Notes: generated from the sequence alone by a model not told the origin. DNA of 64,000 bases from JASJBU01 sp963797085 (GCA_963797085.1 CAWCOA010000024.1:1-64000); one strand, 5' to 3'. Counted from the first letter of the stretch, positions 26,969 through 36,716 are shown. Made by a program: numbers and translations.

Positions 26969-27243
26969 CCCCGCTGGAGTGGTTGTTCGATGGACTGCTT
27001 GGTTTGACCCTGCTATGGCTGGCCGGACGTGTGGTATTCGCTCGAGAGTTGTTCGGCTCGGTGGTTTCCTTCATCGCTCTGGGGATGCTGATGGCGCTGG
27101 CCTGGTTGCGTCTGGGAGCGCCGGATCTGGCCTTGGCGGAGGCGGCTTTGGGGGGTGGTGTGACGGGCGCTCTGTTATTGGCTGCGCTAAGTCGACTGCA
27201 AGCCGAGTCATCGCAGCAAGGGGAGGGAAAAGATGACCCCTGA
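26965..27243 (+). CDS. MbhD-like (DUF4040) subunit of the Mrp/MBH-type complex
   Basis: 92 residues, three helices. The LFGSVVSFIALGMLMALAWL and LGAPDLALAEAALGGGVTG parts match the MbhD domain (DUF4040), which in ordinary Mrp systems forms part of the C-terminal extension of the large MrpA subunit. Here it is a free-standing gene. ATG at 26965 overlaps the mnhG stop (ATGA) and the stop overlaps the following MnhB gene by 11 bases. A separate MbhD is the arrangement of archaeal membrane-bound hydrogenase (MBH) and of some bacterial Mrp variants. No hydrogenase subunits are encoded nearby, so the operon is an antiporter, not a hydrogenase. Confidence 0.85.
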   Translation: MTPLEWLFDGLLGLTLLWLAGRVVFARELFGSVVSFIALGMLMALAWLRLGAPDLALAEAALGGGVTGALLLAALSRLQAESSQQGEGKDDP

Positions 27244-27916
27244 GAGGCTGCGCCCCAGCTCTGTGGTGCTGGCGGGTTTGCTGGTGACCGGTGTCGGAGG
27301 GTTGCTGGTCTGGGCGCTGTTGTCCCTGCCGCCTCAGGCAGCGGGATTGTCGCTGCAGGTCCGGGAGATGCTGCCGGAGAGTGGCGTGCGCGCCGAGGTG
27401 ACGGCGGTGCTGCTGAACTTTCGCGGCTATGACACCCTGCTGGAACTGGCCGTGCTGCTGACAGCGCTGCTCGGAACCTGGCAGCTGGGTCCCTTGCGGT
27501 TGCCAGGGGAAAACACCCGGCCGGGACCGGTGCTGGAAAATCTGTTGAACCTGCTGACGCCGGTGATCATTCTGGTCAGTGGCTATGTGTTGTGGTTGGG
27601 CGGCCACACTGCCGGCGGGGCTTTCCAGGCCGGCGCCCTGCTGGCCGGTGCGGGTGTCCTGCTGCTGGTGGCGCGGCCGGACGTGTTGCCGTTACGCGAT
27701 CGAACAGGGCTGCGTCTGCTGCTGGTGCTCGGCCCGGCGCTGTTTGTCTTGGTGGCGGGTGGCGTGATGCTCACGGGTGGGGCGATGCTGGAGTATCCGC
27801 GGACCCAGGCCGGCAGCCTGATCCTGCTCATCGAGGCGGCCTCCACCCTGTCCATCGGCATTACCCTCACGCTGTTGTTTGGCGGTGGACGTCCACCCCA
27901 GGGGGACGGCGAGTGA
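27233..27916 (+). CDS. mnhB: Fused MbhE-MnhB subunit
   Basis: 227 residues with about six helices. The N-terminal third (VTAVLLNFRGYDTLLELAVLLTA) is the MbhE domain normally at the very end of MrpA. From about residue 95 the protein is MnhB: LLNLLTPVIILVSGYVLWLG followed by GGHTAGGAFQAGALLAGAG, the MnhB signature. Fusing MbhE to MnhB differs from both classical MrpA and MBH. Start ATG overlaps the previous gene by 11 bases; the stop overlaps mnhC (GTGA). Confidence 0.85.
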   Translation: MTPERLRPSSVVLAGLLVTGVGGLLVWALLSLPPQAAGLSLQVREMLPESGVRAEVTAVLLNFRGYDTLLELAVLLTALLGTWQLGPLRLPGENTRPGPVLENLLNLLTPVIILVSGYVLWLGGHTAGGAFQAGALLAGAGVLLLVARPDVLPLRDRTGLRLLLVLGPALFVLVAGGVMLTGGAMLEYPRTQAGSLILLIEAASTLSIGITLTLLFGGGRPPQGDGE

Positions 27917-28215
27917 GTCAGGTCTTGTGGTATGCCCTGGTGGGTGTAGGTCTGTTCCTGATGGGGCTGCTTGGGCTGATCCTCTATCGTCACCTGCTGC
28001 GCAGGGTGCTGGCCCTGAATATCATGGGCGCCGGGGTGTTTCTGATCTTCGTCGCCCTGGCGCGCCGCGCCGGGGCACTGCCGGACCCGGTGCCCCATGC
28101 CATGGTGCTTACCGGACTGGTGGTGTCGGTCAGCGCCACGGCTCTGGCGCTGGTATTGATCAGCCGGGTGCAGCGCCAGCACGGCCGTCCGGAACTGCCG
28201 GAGGACCAGCCTTGA
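27913..28215 (+). CDS. mnhC: Mrp antiporter subunit C (NuoK-like)
   Basis: 100 residues with three helices and a GTG start whose GTGA overlaps the preceding stop. It has the NuoK/MrpC form: LFLMGLLGLILYRHLLRRVLALNIMGAGV followed by DPVPHAMVLTGLVVSVSATALAL, the conserved PHAMVLTxIVV segment. Part of the proton path of the complex. The stop TGA overlaps a TTG start for the next subunit. Confidence 0.92.
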   Translation: MSQVLWYALVGVGLFLMGLLGLILYRHLLRRVLALNIMGAGVFLIFVALARRAGALPDPVPHAMVLTGLVVSVSATALALVLISRVQRQHGRPELPEDQP

Positions 28216-29672
28216 ACGCCATGGCTGTCTTGCTGCTGTTGCCATTGTTCGGGGCATTTCTGGCCTTCGTTGTCCCTCGGATAAGTCATCTGGCTGGTCT
28301 GGTTGTGGCCTTGCTGATGCCCCCTGCCGCGTTGAGTCTCGCCATGCAGGTGCGTGCCGAGGGTCCGCTGCGCATGGCGGTGGGGGGCTGGGATGTCCCA
28401 TTGGGCATCGCCTTGTACGCGGATGGTTTGTCAGCATTGCTGTTGTGCCTCACTGCACTGGTGGGTCTTGGGGCAAGCCTCTACTCTCTTGGCTATTTTG
28501 GCCAGCATGGTGCCAAGGCCAGCTCAGGCTGGTGGCCTCTCTGGTTATTCTTGTGGGCCGCGCTGAATGCGCTGTTTCTGGCGGCGGACGCCTTCAATCT
28601 CTATGTCACCCTGGAGCTGATGGGACTGGCCGCCGTTGCCCTGGTGGCGCTGGAGGCCCATGCCGTAGCGGCGGCGACTCGTTATCTATTGGTGGGTCTG
28701 CTGGGCTCCATGTTCTATCTGCTCGGGGTGGGCCTGTTGTATGCGCTGTATGGCTCGGTGGATTTGAGCGATCTTTCCGGCAAGCTGCAGGCGGAACCAG
28801 CCGCCTGGGCGGCCATGGCCCTGATGAGCGGCGGTCTGCTGCTTAAGGCGGCCCTGTTTCCTCTGCATTTCTGGCTGCCGCCGGCCCATGCCAACGCCCC
28901 GGCGCCGGTCAGCGCGGTGCTCTCGGCCCTGGTGGTGAAGGCCGCCTTCTATGTGCTGTTGCGACTGTGGCTCGGTCCCTTCGACGCCCTGGCTTCGCCC
29001 TGGGTCGGCCAGTTGCTGGGTATCCTGGGGGCGGGGGCGGTGCTCTGGGGCTCACTGCAGGCACTGCTGGCGCCGCGCCTGAAGCTGGTGGTGGCCTATT
29101 CCACGGTGGCACAGATCGGCTACCTGTTTCTGTTGTTCCCCTTCAGCGGTATGCCCAATGCCGGCGCCATCGCCTGGTATGGCGGCGTCTGGCTGGCCCT
29201 CTCCCATGGTCTGGCGAAGGCGGGACTGTTTCTGGCCGCCGGCAACATCATGCACGCCTCGGGGCACGACCGGGTTACTGAACTGGCCGGGGCCGGACAG
29301 CACCTGCCGGTGACCCTGTTTGCGGTCGGGCTTGCCTGCGCCAGCCTGATGGGCCTGCCGCCATCCGGCGGCTTCGTGGGGAAATGGCTGCTGCTCAACG
29401 CCGCCTTCGTCAGTGGCCAGTGGTGGTGGGCCCTGGTGCTGCTGACCGGAGGCGTCATGGCCGCCGCCTATTCGTTCCGGGTCATGCTGCACGCATTCCG
29501 CAACAAACAGAGCGATAGTCCCATCCATACCCCCCATCCGATCATGCAGTGGAGCGCCCTGGGGTTGGCGATCGGCGCCATATTGCTCGGCATCTTCTCC
29601 GCCGTCCCCTTGCAGTTGCTGGAGGTGGGGGCGAGCGTCGGTAGCCTGAATCTGACCGAGGCGCCGCGATGA
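28212..29672 (+). CDS. mnhD: NuoN/NuoM-like antiporter subunit, first of three (MnhD)
   Basis: About 486 residues, roughly 14 helices. The Proton_antipo_M pattern is clear: FNLYVTLELMGLAAVALVAL, LKAALFPLHFWLPPAHANAP and PVSAVLSALVVKAAFYVLLR (the conserved Lys and LPxAHxxAPxPVSA), LKLVVAYSTVAQIGY, then HGLAKAGLFLAAG. This is one of the proton-translocating subunits of the antiporter. I chose TTG at 28212 because CGGAGGA lies eight bases upstream; ATG at 28221 is the alternative. The stop overlaps the next subunit (ATGA). Confidence 0.9.
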   Translation: MNAMAVLLLLPLFGAFLAFVVPRISHLAGLVVALLMPPAALSLAMQVRAEGPLRMAVGGWDVPLGIALYADGLSALLLCLTALVGLGASLYSLGYFGQHGAKASSGWWPLWLFLWAALNALFLAADAFNLYVTLELMGLAAVALVALEAHAVAAATRYLLVGLLGSMFYLLGVGLLYALYGSVDLSDLSGKLQAEPAAWAAMALMSGGLLLKAALFPLHFWLPPAHANAPAPVSAVLSALVVKAAFYVLLRLWLGPFDALASPWVGQLLGILGAGAVLWGSLQALLAPRLKLVVAYSTVAQIGYLFLLFPFSGMPNAGAIAWYGGVWLALSHGLAKAGLFLAAGNIMHASGHDRVTELAGAGQHLPVTLFAVGLACASLMGLPPSGGFVGKWLLLNAAFVSGQWWWALVLLTGGVMAAAYSFRVMLHAFRNKQSDSPIHTPHPIMQWSALGLAIGAILLGIFSAVPLQLLEVGASVGSLNLTEAPR

Positions 29673-31166
29673 GCGAGTGGAATGGGTTGCCCTTGGCCAT
29701 CCTGCTCAGTTCCCTGTTGCCGGGTCTGGTGATCTTCTTTCTCAGCGAGGATCAGCATCGGCTGCGCACCCTGTTGAATCTGGCCGGAGCCGGCTTGAAA
29801 CTGGTATTGGTCGGCGTGCTGATCTGGGGCGTATTCCACGAGGTCGAGTACGAGACGCGCTTTCCCCTCGCCCCAGGCATGGAACTTGTGCTGCACACGG
29901 ATGCCCTCTCGGTATTGTTCGTCACCCTCTCTACCGGTCTCTGGTTCGTCACTACCCTGTACGCCATCGGTTATTTGGAGGAGTCGCCCCACCGCAGCCG
30001 CTTCTTCGGTTTCTTCAGCCTCTGCGTCAGCGCCACCATCGGCATCGCGATGGCCGGCAACATGCTCACCTTTCTCTTCTTTTACGAGCTGTTGACCCTT
30101 GCCACCTATCCCCTGGTGGTGCATCGCGGCACCCCCGAGGCCCTGCGTGGTGGGCGTATCTATCTGACCTATACCCTGATCGGTGGCGCGGTGCTGTTGG
30201 CCGGTGTGGCCTGGTTGCGAGCCCTGGCGGGGCCGTTGGATTTCACCGAGACAGGATTGCTGGCCAGTCGTACGGATCTGGACCAGACCACCTTGACCAT
30301 CATCTTCGTGCTTTTAATCGGCGGCCTGGGGGTCAAGGCCGCCCTGGTGCCTTTGCACGGCTGGCTGCCTCAGGCGATGATCGCCCCGGCGCCGGTCAGC
30401 GCCCTGTTGCATGCGGTGGCGGTAGTGAAGGCGGGCGCCTTCGGCATAGTGCGAGTGGTCTACGATGTCTACGGCGTGGAGTTTGCCGGCCAGTCTGAAT
30501 CTGCTGACGCCACTGGCGTTGGTCGCCAGTTTCACTATTGTCTATGGTTCGCTGCGTGCCCTGTTCCAGGATGAACTGAAGAAACGCCTGGCCTATTCCA
30601 CCATCAGCCAGGTCTCCTACATCGCTCTGGGCACCGCGCTGTTCGGGCCCATCGCCAGTATCGGCGGCATCGTCCATCTGGTGCATCAGGGCTTGATGAA
30701 GATCACCCTGTTCTTCTGCGCGGGCAACTATGCCGAGACCCTGGGTATCCACCATATCAGCGAAATGCGCGGGGTGGGGCGTCGCATGCCCTGGACTACC
30801 GCCGCCTTCACCCTCGGCGCTCTCGGTATGATCGGCGTGCCGCCCATGGCGGGTTTCATCAGCAAATGGTATCTGGCCAATGGCGCGCTGGCGGCGGGGC
30901 AGGACTGGGTGCTCTGGGTGCTGGTGGCCAGTGGCCTGCTTAATGCGGCCTATTTCCTGCCGATTCTGTACAAGGCCTGGTTCCAGGAACCGGTCGATGA
31001 CTGGCCTGCGGAGCGCAATTACGGCCGCCTGGAGACCCACTGGATGCTGCTGATGCCCCCGGTGCTGACCGGGGTGCTGGCACTGCTGGTGGGTCTGTTT
31101 GCCCAGGCACCCTATTCGGCCCTGGAGTGGGTGCGGCTGATCGCCTTTCGGGAGTATGGCCAATGA
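29669..31166 (+). CDS. NuoL/M-like antiporter subunit, second of three (one frameshift)
   Basis: About 500 residues across two frames that join near 30490. The first part has DALSVLFVTLSTGLWFVTTL, FFYELLTLATYPLVVH and KAALVPLHGWLPQAMIAP; after the shift the remainder continues SLNLLTPLALVASFTIVYGS, LKKRLAYSTISQVSY and HGLMKITLFFCAGN-type segments. All key charged residues of the proton path (the Glu in the E-L-LT segment, and Lys in KAALVPLHxWLP) are present. One base in the GCCGGCCAG region accounts for the break. Start ATG overlaps the upstream stop; the end TGA (31164-31166) sits inside the target duplication of MITE copy B. Confidence 0.85.
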
Positions 31167-31167
31167 T

Positions 31168-31403
31168 CCTAGAATCAACAGTTGACCACTATGTATTGTG
31201 TAATCGTTTTAAAAACACAAGCTTTACCAGGATTGAAGGGATTCACCTATTGGATGATCAACGCTACACCGCGAATGGCACGCTTGTGGCAGCGCATGGC
31301 TGTGTTACGACTCCTTGCAATAGTATAACTATTCCGCGTCGTCGTGCCTTGCCCTGCACCACCTCAAGCGCACCCTTCACGGTATTCAACTGCGGATTCT
31401 AGG
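31168..31403. mobile_element. MITE-like element, copy B (236 bp, target duplication ATGAT)
   Basis: Same family as copy A in the opposite orientation. Inverted ends CCTAGAATCAACAGTTGA (left) and CAACTGCGGATTCTAGG (right), flanked on both sides by the direct duplication ATGAT (31163-31167 and 31404-31408). The interior shares GGAATAGTTATACTATTGCA, then AAGGAGTCGTAAC and GCGTGCCATTC with copy A when reversed. It is inserted exactly at a stop/start overlap inside the Mrp operon. Deleting the element and one duplicate restores the sequence CCAATGATGCTT, an ordinary ATGA coupled junction between the second and third large subunits. Confidence 0.85.
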
Positions 31404-33053
31404 ATGATGCTTGACGGATCGCAATGGTTGTTGGTGTTGAGTCCACTCTGGCCAATGCTGCTTGTGGCAGCCCTGCTGGTGCCGAGGTTCCGTATAACCG
31501 CGCAACGGCTCGTGAGCACGGCTGCGCTTCCGGCACTGTTGACTGCTCTTTTGCCGTCGACCAGTCTCGAGTTGGAACTGCCCTGGTTGCTGCTCGGCGT
31601 GGTACTCGGTATGGACGAGCTGAGCCGGACCTTCCTGCTGTTTTCCGCCATCCTCTGGACGGTTGGAGGAATGGCGCTGCCGAAAGAGGGGCGCAGCCGT
31701 TTCAGCGCCTGGTTTCTGTTGACTATGACCGGTAATTTCGCCCTCCTGCTGGCGCAGGATATTCCGTTCTTCTTTTTCGCCTATGCCCTGATGAGCCTGG
31801 CCTCGTTTGGACTGGTGATCCACCAACAGACCCGACAGGCGCGCCGTGCCGCCAAGGTCTATCTGGTGTTCGCCGTGCTCGGTGAGATGGTCTTGCTGGT
31901 GGCCCTGGTGATGGTCGCGCACAATGCCGAAACCCTTGACCTCGCCTTCGTCATGGAGCGTACCCCGCAGCCGCTCCTCATGACGTTGTTACTGCTCGGC
32001 TTCGGCATCAAGGCCGGCACGCCTCTGCTGCACCTGGCGCTGCCCCGGCCTACGCTGCGACCCCGTTGGCGGCTGCCGTGCCGATGGCGGGAGCGCTGTT
32101 ACATCTCGGGCTTGTATGGCTGGATGCGCTTCCTGCCACTGGGCCAGGTTGCCGTACCGCTATGGTCTGTGATTTTTCTCGTGGTTGGCATCATTGCGGT
32201 GTTCTACGGGATCGCCGTCGGTTTGACGCAGCGTGAGGCCAAGCCGCTGCTGGCCTATTCCAGCATCAGCCAGATGGGGCTGATGACCCTGGGGCTGGGG
32301 ATCGGTCTTGGTTCACCTGAGGACTGGCCGCTGTTGCAGTCCGTCTTGTTGTTGTTTGCCTTGCATCATGCGCTGGCCAAGGGCGCGCTGTTCCTGGGTC
32401 TGGGACTGCAGGGCAGGGCGCGTCTAGGCCTCTGGCTGCCGGCCCTGGCTTTGGCCGGTCTGCCCTATACCGGTGGCGCCCTGGTCAAGGGTTTGCTGAA
32501 GGCTGAGTTGCATCTGCTGCCGGACACCTGGTCCGGATTGACGGAGTGGGTGCTGGCGCTGGGTTCGGTGGGGACCAGCCTGTTGCTGGCGCGCTTTCTC
32601 TATCTGGCCCTGCGGCCTGGTTCAGCGGATGAGCCGAGCAGTCCCGTTGCCTGGTGGCTGCTGTTGAGCAGCATGCTTCTGCTGCCCTGGATCTGGCCGC
32701 TGCCGGTTGAGCGCTTCAGCCCGTTCTGGAGTGCGCTCTGGCCTGTGCTGCTCGGGGCGGGCCTGGCCTGGCTGGTCTATCGCGGCCTGTTCTCAAGGCT
32801 TCTGGAGAAGGTCCCGGCAATCCCCCCGGGGGATCTGCTGGTGCTCGGCGAACGCTTATTGCAGCCTATCCTCCCCCGGCCCCATGCCCGTCATCCAGAG
32901 CACAAGCAGGAACATGATGCCGTTCTGCAGCCGCGCGCCACACCGCGTTTGATTGCCAGACCGGAACAGCTGCTGGGTGTATGGCAAGTTGCGATCGGCT
33001 TGTTGCTGCTGATCGTACTAGGGATCTTCTGGCTGGCGGCCGGAAATTTCTAA
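31404..33053 (+). CDS. NuoM/N-like antiporter subunit, third of three
   Basis: About 549 residues, 14 or more helices. Typical segments are FFFFAYALMSLASFGLVIHQ, LLLGFGIKAGTPLLHLALP, KPLLAYSSISQMGLMTLGLG and HHALAKGALFLGLGLQG. Between 32043 and 32110 the frame gives nonsense (RPTLRPRWRLPCRWRERCYI), while a neighbouring frame gives the expected PAYAATPLAAAVPMAGALLH; two compensating indels explain this. The ATG at 31404 lies in the right-hand target duplication of MITE copy B. The original ribosome site (GGAG before ATGA) is now separated from it by the element, so coupling to the upstream gene is lost. The C-terminal 150 residues form an extra helix and tail beyond the usual MnhD length. It is the last subunit of the operon. 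Confidence 0.82.
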   Translation: MMLDGSQWLLVLSPLWPMLLVAALLVPRFRITAQRLVSTAALPALLTALLPSTSLELELPWLLLGVVLGMDELSRTFLLFSAILWTVGGMALPKEGRSRFSAWFLLTMTGNFALLLAQDIPFFFFAYALMSLASFGLVIHQQTRQARRAAKVYLVFAVLGEMVLLVALVMVAHNAETLDLAFVMERTPQPLLMTLLLLGFGIKAGTPLLHLALPRPTLRPRWRLPCRWRERCYISGLYGWMRFLPLGQVAVPLWSVIFLVVGIIAVFYGIAVGLTQREAKPLLAYSSISQMGLMTLGLGIGLGSPEDWPLLQSVLLLFALHHALAKGALFLGLGLQGRARLGLWLPALALAGLPYTGGALVKGLLKAELHLLPDTWSGLTEWVLALGSVGTSLLLARFLYLALRPGSADEPSSPVAWWLLLSSMLLLPWIWPLPVERFSPFWSALWPVLLGAGLAWLVYRGLFSRLLEKVPAIPPGDLLVLGERLLQPILPRPHARHPEHKQEHDAVLQPRATPRLIARPEQLLGVWQVAIGLLLLIVLGIFWLAAGNF

Positions 33054-33157
33054 ACGTTTTGCAGAGTTAATCGAGACAGATCCATTGTACTCAAGTTAAC
33101 TTACTGGGAAGATTATTTGCTGAGACCAAAAAATGCAAAGACCGCGCGGATAAGCAG

Positions 33158-34972
33158 ATGGAGATAATCTCGGAACCCACTAACCTTCTGGACTACGGAG
33201 CCTTGCTCACCGGTATTGGCGGTGGACTGGCGCTGTTTCTATATGGCATGCGCAAGATGACCGAGTCGCTGAAGGTCGCGGCCGGCGGCAGTATGAAACG
33301 CCTGTTGGCGAAACTGACCACCAATCGCTTCAGCGCCGCCTTTGCGGGCGCCCTGGTGACGGCGGTCATCCAATCGTCATCGGTCACCACGGTGATGATG
33401 GTCGGGTTCGTCACCGCCGGACTGCTCAGCTTCAGCCAGTCGATCGGTGTGATCATGGGGGCGAATGTCGGCACTACGATCACCGCTCAGATCATCGCCT
33501 TCAAGATCACCGACTATGCGCTGCTGATGATCGCGGCCGGTTTCCTCACCGAGTTGCTGGGCAAGACCAATCGGGTCAGAACACCTGGGTATGATGGTGA
33601 TGGGGCTCGGGCTGCTGTTCTTCGGCATGCAACTGATGAGCGATGCGGCGCTGCCGTTACGCAGTTACGCGCCGTTCATCGAGGTGATGCAGGAACTGCG
33701 CAATCCGCTGCTGGGTATCCTCGCCGGGCTGGTCTTCACCACCCTGGTACAGAGTTCCTCGGCTACCACCGGTATCGTGATCGTGCTGGCCAGCCAGGGG
33801 TTGATCAGCCTCGAGGCCGGCATCGCCCTGGTGTTCGGCGCCAATGTGGGAACCTGCGTAACCGCCATACTGGCGGCGATCGGCAAGCCCCGTGACGCAG
33901 TGAAGGCTGCCATGGTGCATGTGATATTCAATCTCGGCGGTGTGCTGCTGTTCGTCGCCTTCATCCCGCAGTTCGCTGAATGGGTCAGGGAGCTGTCGCC
34001 TCAATTCGCCGAGCTGACCGGCAAGGATCGGCTGGCCGCCGAGGTGCCGCGGCAGATCGCCAATGCGCATACCCTGTTCAACGTTTCCATCACCGTCCTG
34101 TTTCTGAGTTTTACCAACAGTCTGGCCCGCCTGGTGGACCGTCTGGTGCCGCAACCGAAGCCCAAGCCGACCGGTCCCGGTGCACCGCTATACTTAAAGC
34201 CGATGTTCCTCGATCAGCCGGCGCTCGCCTTGGATATGGCTCGGAAGGAGATCGGCCGTCTCGGAGAGATGGCTGCCGGGATGTGTGATAAATCACTGCC
34301 ATTGGCCTTGCATGGGACTGAGCCCGCGTTGGGCGAACTGCAGGCTCAGGATGATGATGTGGATCAGTTGCATGGGGAGATCCTGCGTTATCTTGGTACA
34401 ATTGGCGATGCGGGATCTGGTCGGCCGCCAGGCTGAACAGATCCAGATCTGCCTCACGGTCAGTAACTATCTCGAGAATATGGCCGATGTGGTGGAGAGT
34501 GGCTTCGTCAGGTCCGGACAGCGGCGTATCGATCTCGAAATCGTCTTGCCGGATGACGTGGTCGATCTACTCGGAATCTTGCATCAGGAGACTCGGAGCT
34601 GGTGCGTGAGGGGCTCAGGCGTTTCGCGACAATGATATGGTGGATGCCCAGGCTATCTTCGATTCCAAAGAGGATTTCGATCACAAGTCCGATCGCATCC
34701 GCCTGCATCTGGCGCGCAATCTGTCTGCGGGAGACCATGCAACCCTGCTTGCCTATCGCCTCGGCCAGGACCACCTGGAGAACCTGAAGCGGCTGCATAC
34801 ACTCATCGCGGCGCATCGCGGAGCGCCTTGCTTGACGTCCAAGGAGGGTCAGGAGTCGCCGTCCAGCGCGGAGCCCATGCCGGTAATCACTGAACAAGAC
34901 GAGCGCCAGGAAGATACGCGCGAAGCAGCTGTCGAAGATGGATCAGGAAAAACAAACAACACAGGGAGTTGA
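33158..34972 (+). pseudogene. Na+/phosphate cotransporter (NptA/PNaS family) with PhoU-like tail, several frameshifts
   Basis: The membrane half has the two PNaS QSSS repeats: ALVTAVIQSSSVTTVMMVGF with GVIMGANVGTTITAQIIAF, and TTLVQSSSATTGIVIVLASQ with ALVFGANVGTCVTAILAA. The cytoplasmic tail is PhoU-like (EIGRLGEMAAGM, LENMADVVESGFVR). The frame changes near 33580 (one extra A) and at about 34400, 34580 and 34630, each time continuing the same family sequence. It ends with a charged tail at 34972. With at least four breaks the gene as read is not translatable, but the lack of other decay suggests sequence errors. Function: sodium-coupled phosphate uptake or efflux in the inner membrane. Confidence 0.78.
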
Positions 34973-35198
34973 GCTCATGCTCGGTTTACAGAACCGTCAG
35001 CTCGGCGGACAGTCAACAGATGCGCTCATAGCGTCTGTAGTAACAGACCTATCCCCTTCTTTGCTCAATTATTCCTATCGAGCATTGATGGGAGTCAATA
35101 TTGCCCGTCCTGATAGCTGCTTCAATTGTTAATGTACAGGCAGCAAGACATCCAGAGATTGTTTTGCTGTCACAGAAAATAACAACGGCGGAGGGTGC

Positions 35199-36596
35199 AT
35201 GTCAAAGCTGACCTTTTATGGTGCAACCGAAATCGTGACCGGTTCTGCTTATCTGCTGGAAACGTCAGACGCGACGATTTTGCTCGAATGCGGCCTCGTC
35301 CAGGGCAGCCGTGAAGATGAACAAGCGAACGATAAGCCCTTCCCCTTCGATCTCGCAAGGCTGGATGCCGTGGTCCTCTCACATGCCCATCTGGATCACT
35401 CCGGACGGCTGCCGAAACTGGTCGCGGATGGTTACGCCGGTCCGATCTACATGACCAACCCGACCTGTGAACTGCTGGAGATCATGCTCAAGGACGCCGC
35501 ATTCCTGGAACAGCGGGATGCGGAGTGGGAGAATAAACGCCGGCGGCGGGCCGGCAAAGAGGAGATCGAACCGCTCTTCACCCTGCTGGATGCGGAAGCC
35601 GCGCTGTCACACTGTGAAGTGGTGGACTATGGAGGTCGCCATCAAATCGCTGATGGGATAGATATCAGCTTTCATGATGCCGGGCACATACTGGGTTCGG
35701 CGATCGTGGAGGTCTTCATCCGGGAAAAGGGGGCGGAGCGAAAACTGGTGTTTACCGGCGACCTCGGCAACAGTTGCGCGGCTTTGTTGCGCGATCCCGA
35801 ATCGATCGCCGAGGCGGATGTCCTGCTGCTGGAGTCCACCTATGGCGACCGTAATCATCGGCCGATGGACGAAACCCTTCAAGAGTTTGAGGACATCATC
35901 GCCGAGGCCTCGCAAGACGATGGCAACATCCTGATCCCGGCTTTTGCCGTTGGGCGCACCCAGGAGATAATTTTTCATCTCGGTGAACTCTATCAGGCGG
36001 GCAAACTACGGCAGCAGGCGGTCTATCTGGACAGTCCGATGGCGATTGCCGCCACCGAGGTCTACCATCGCTATCAGAATATCTTCAACCAGGAAGACAG
36101 CAGGCAGATGCGCCATGCCCGGTCCGGTAGCCTGCACGCCTTTTTACCGGTGCTGCGATATTCGCGGACCTCGGAGGAGTCCATGGCGCTGAACAGGCTC
36201 AAAGGTGGTGCCATCATCATCGCCGGCAGCGGCATGTGCACCGGTGGCCGCATACGTCACCATCTGAAGCACAATCTCTGGCGCAGGAACGCGCATGTCA
36301 TTATCGTCGGTTTTCAGGCGACCGGCACCCCGGGAAGGGCCTTGGTGGATGGCGCACAGGTCTTTCGGATGGCGGGAGAGGAGATCGCCGTCAAGGCCAA
36401 GATTCACACCCTGGGCGGCTTTTCCGCCCATGCCAGCCAATCCCAACTGCTCGACTGGGTGGAAGGCTTCAAGCGCAAGCCCAAGATTTATCTGGTACAT
36501 GGTGAGCCGGAGGCCAAGCGTGTGCTGGGTGACAAATTGTTGGAACGGGGTTGGAGAGTGGAAACGCCCGGGATGGGCAGTTCCATCAGCCTCTGA
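35199..36596 (+). CDS. Beta-CASP metallo-beta-lactamase-fold RNase
   Basis: 465 residues. The MBL zinc motif SHAHLDHSG (about residues 60-68) is complete, with the later metal ligands in HDAGHILGS and TGDLGN and the beta-CASP cap domain (about 210-380), then the C-terminal FSAHASQSQL and YLVHGEPEA motifs. These are the marks of the YSH1/CPSF-73-related bacterial RNases, which act on RNA in the cytoplasm. An excellent ribosome site, GGCGGAGGGTGC, precedes the ATG. The gene stands alone; its neighbours are ion transporters, with which no functional link is apparent. Confidence 0.9.
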   Translation: MSKLTFYGATEIVTGSAYLLETSDATILLECGLVQGSREDEQANDKPFPFDLARLDAVVLSHAHLDHSGRLPKLVADGYAGPIYMTNPTCELLEIMLKDAAFLEQRDAEWENKRRRRAGKEEIEPLFTLLDAEAALSHCEVVDYGGRHQIADGIDISFHDAGHILGSAIVEVFIREKGAERKLVFTGDLGNSCAALLRDPESIAEADVLLLESTYGDRNHRPMDETLQEFEDIIAEASQDDGNILIPAFAVGRTQEIIFHLGELYQAGKLRQQAVYLDSPMAIAATEVYHRYQNIFNQEDSRQMRHARSGSLHAFLPVLRYSRTSEESMALNRLKGGAIIIAGSGMCTGGRIRHHLKHNLWRRNAHVIIVGFQATGTPGRALVDGAQVFRMAGEEIAVKAKIHTLGGFSAHASQSQLLDWVEGFKRKPKIYLVHGEPEAKRVLGDKLLERGWRVETPGMGSSISL

Positions 36597-36716
36597 TGCT
36601 GTTGATATGAAACTTGTTTGGGCGAGTGATTGTGGTTGACAACAGCAGCCATTTAATTAGTCAACAGGCCCTGGCACTGTTTCAGAATGTGCAGACCGCC
36701 GAGCAGGCGTGGGGTG

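Noticed and set aside
25893..33053. Operon as a membrane-bound hydrogenase
   Set aside because: Gene order resembles MBH but no NiFe subunits, ferredoxin-like subunits or maturation genes are present.
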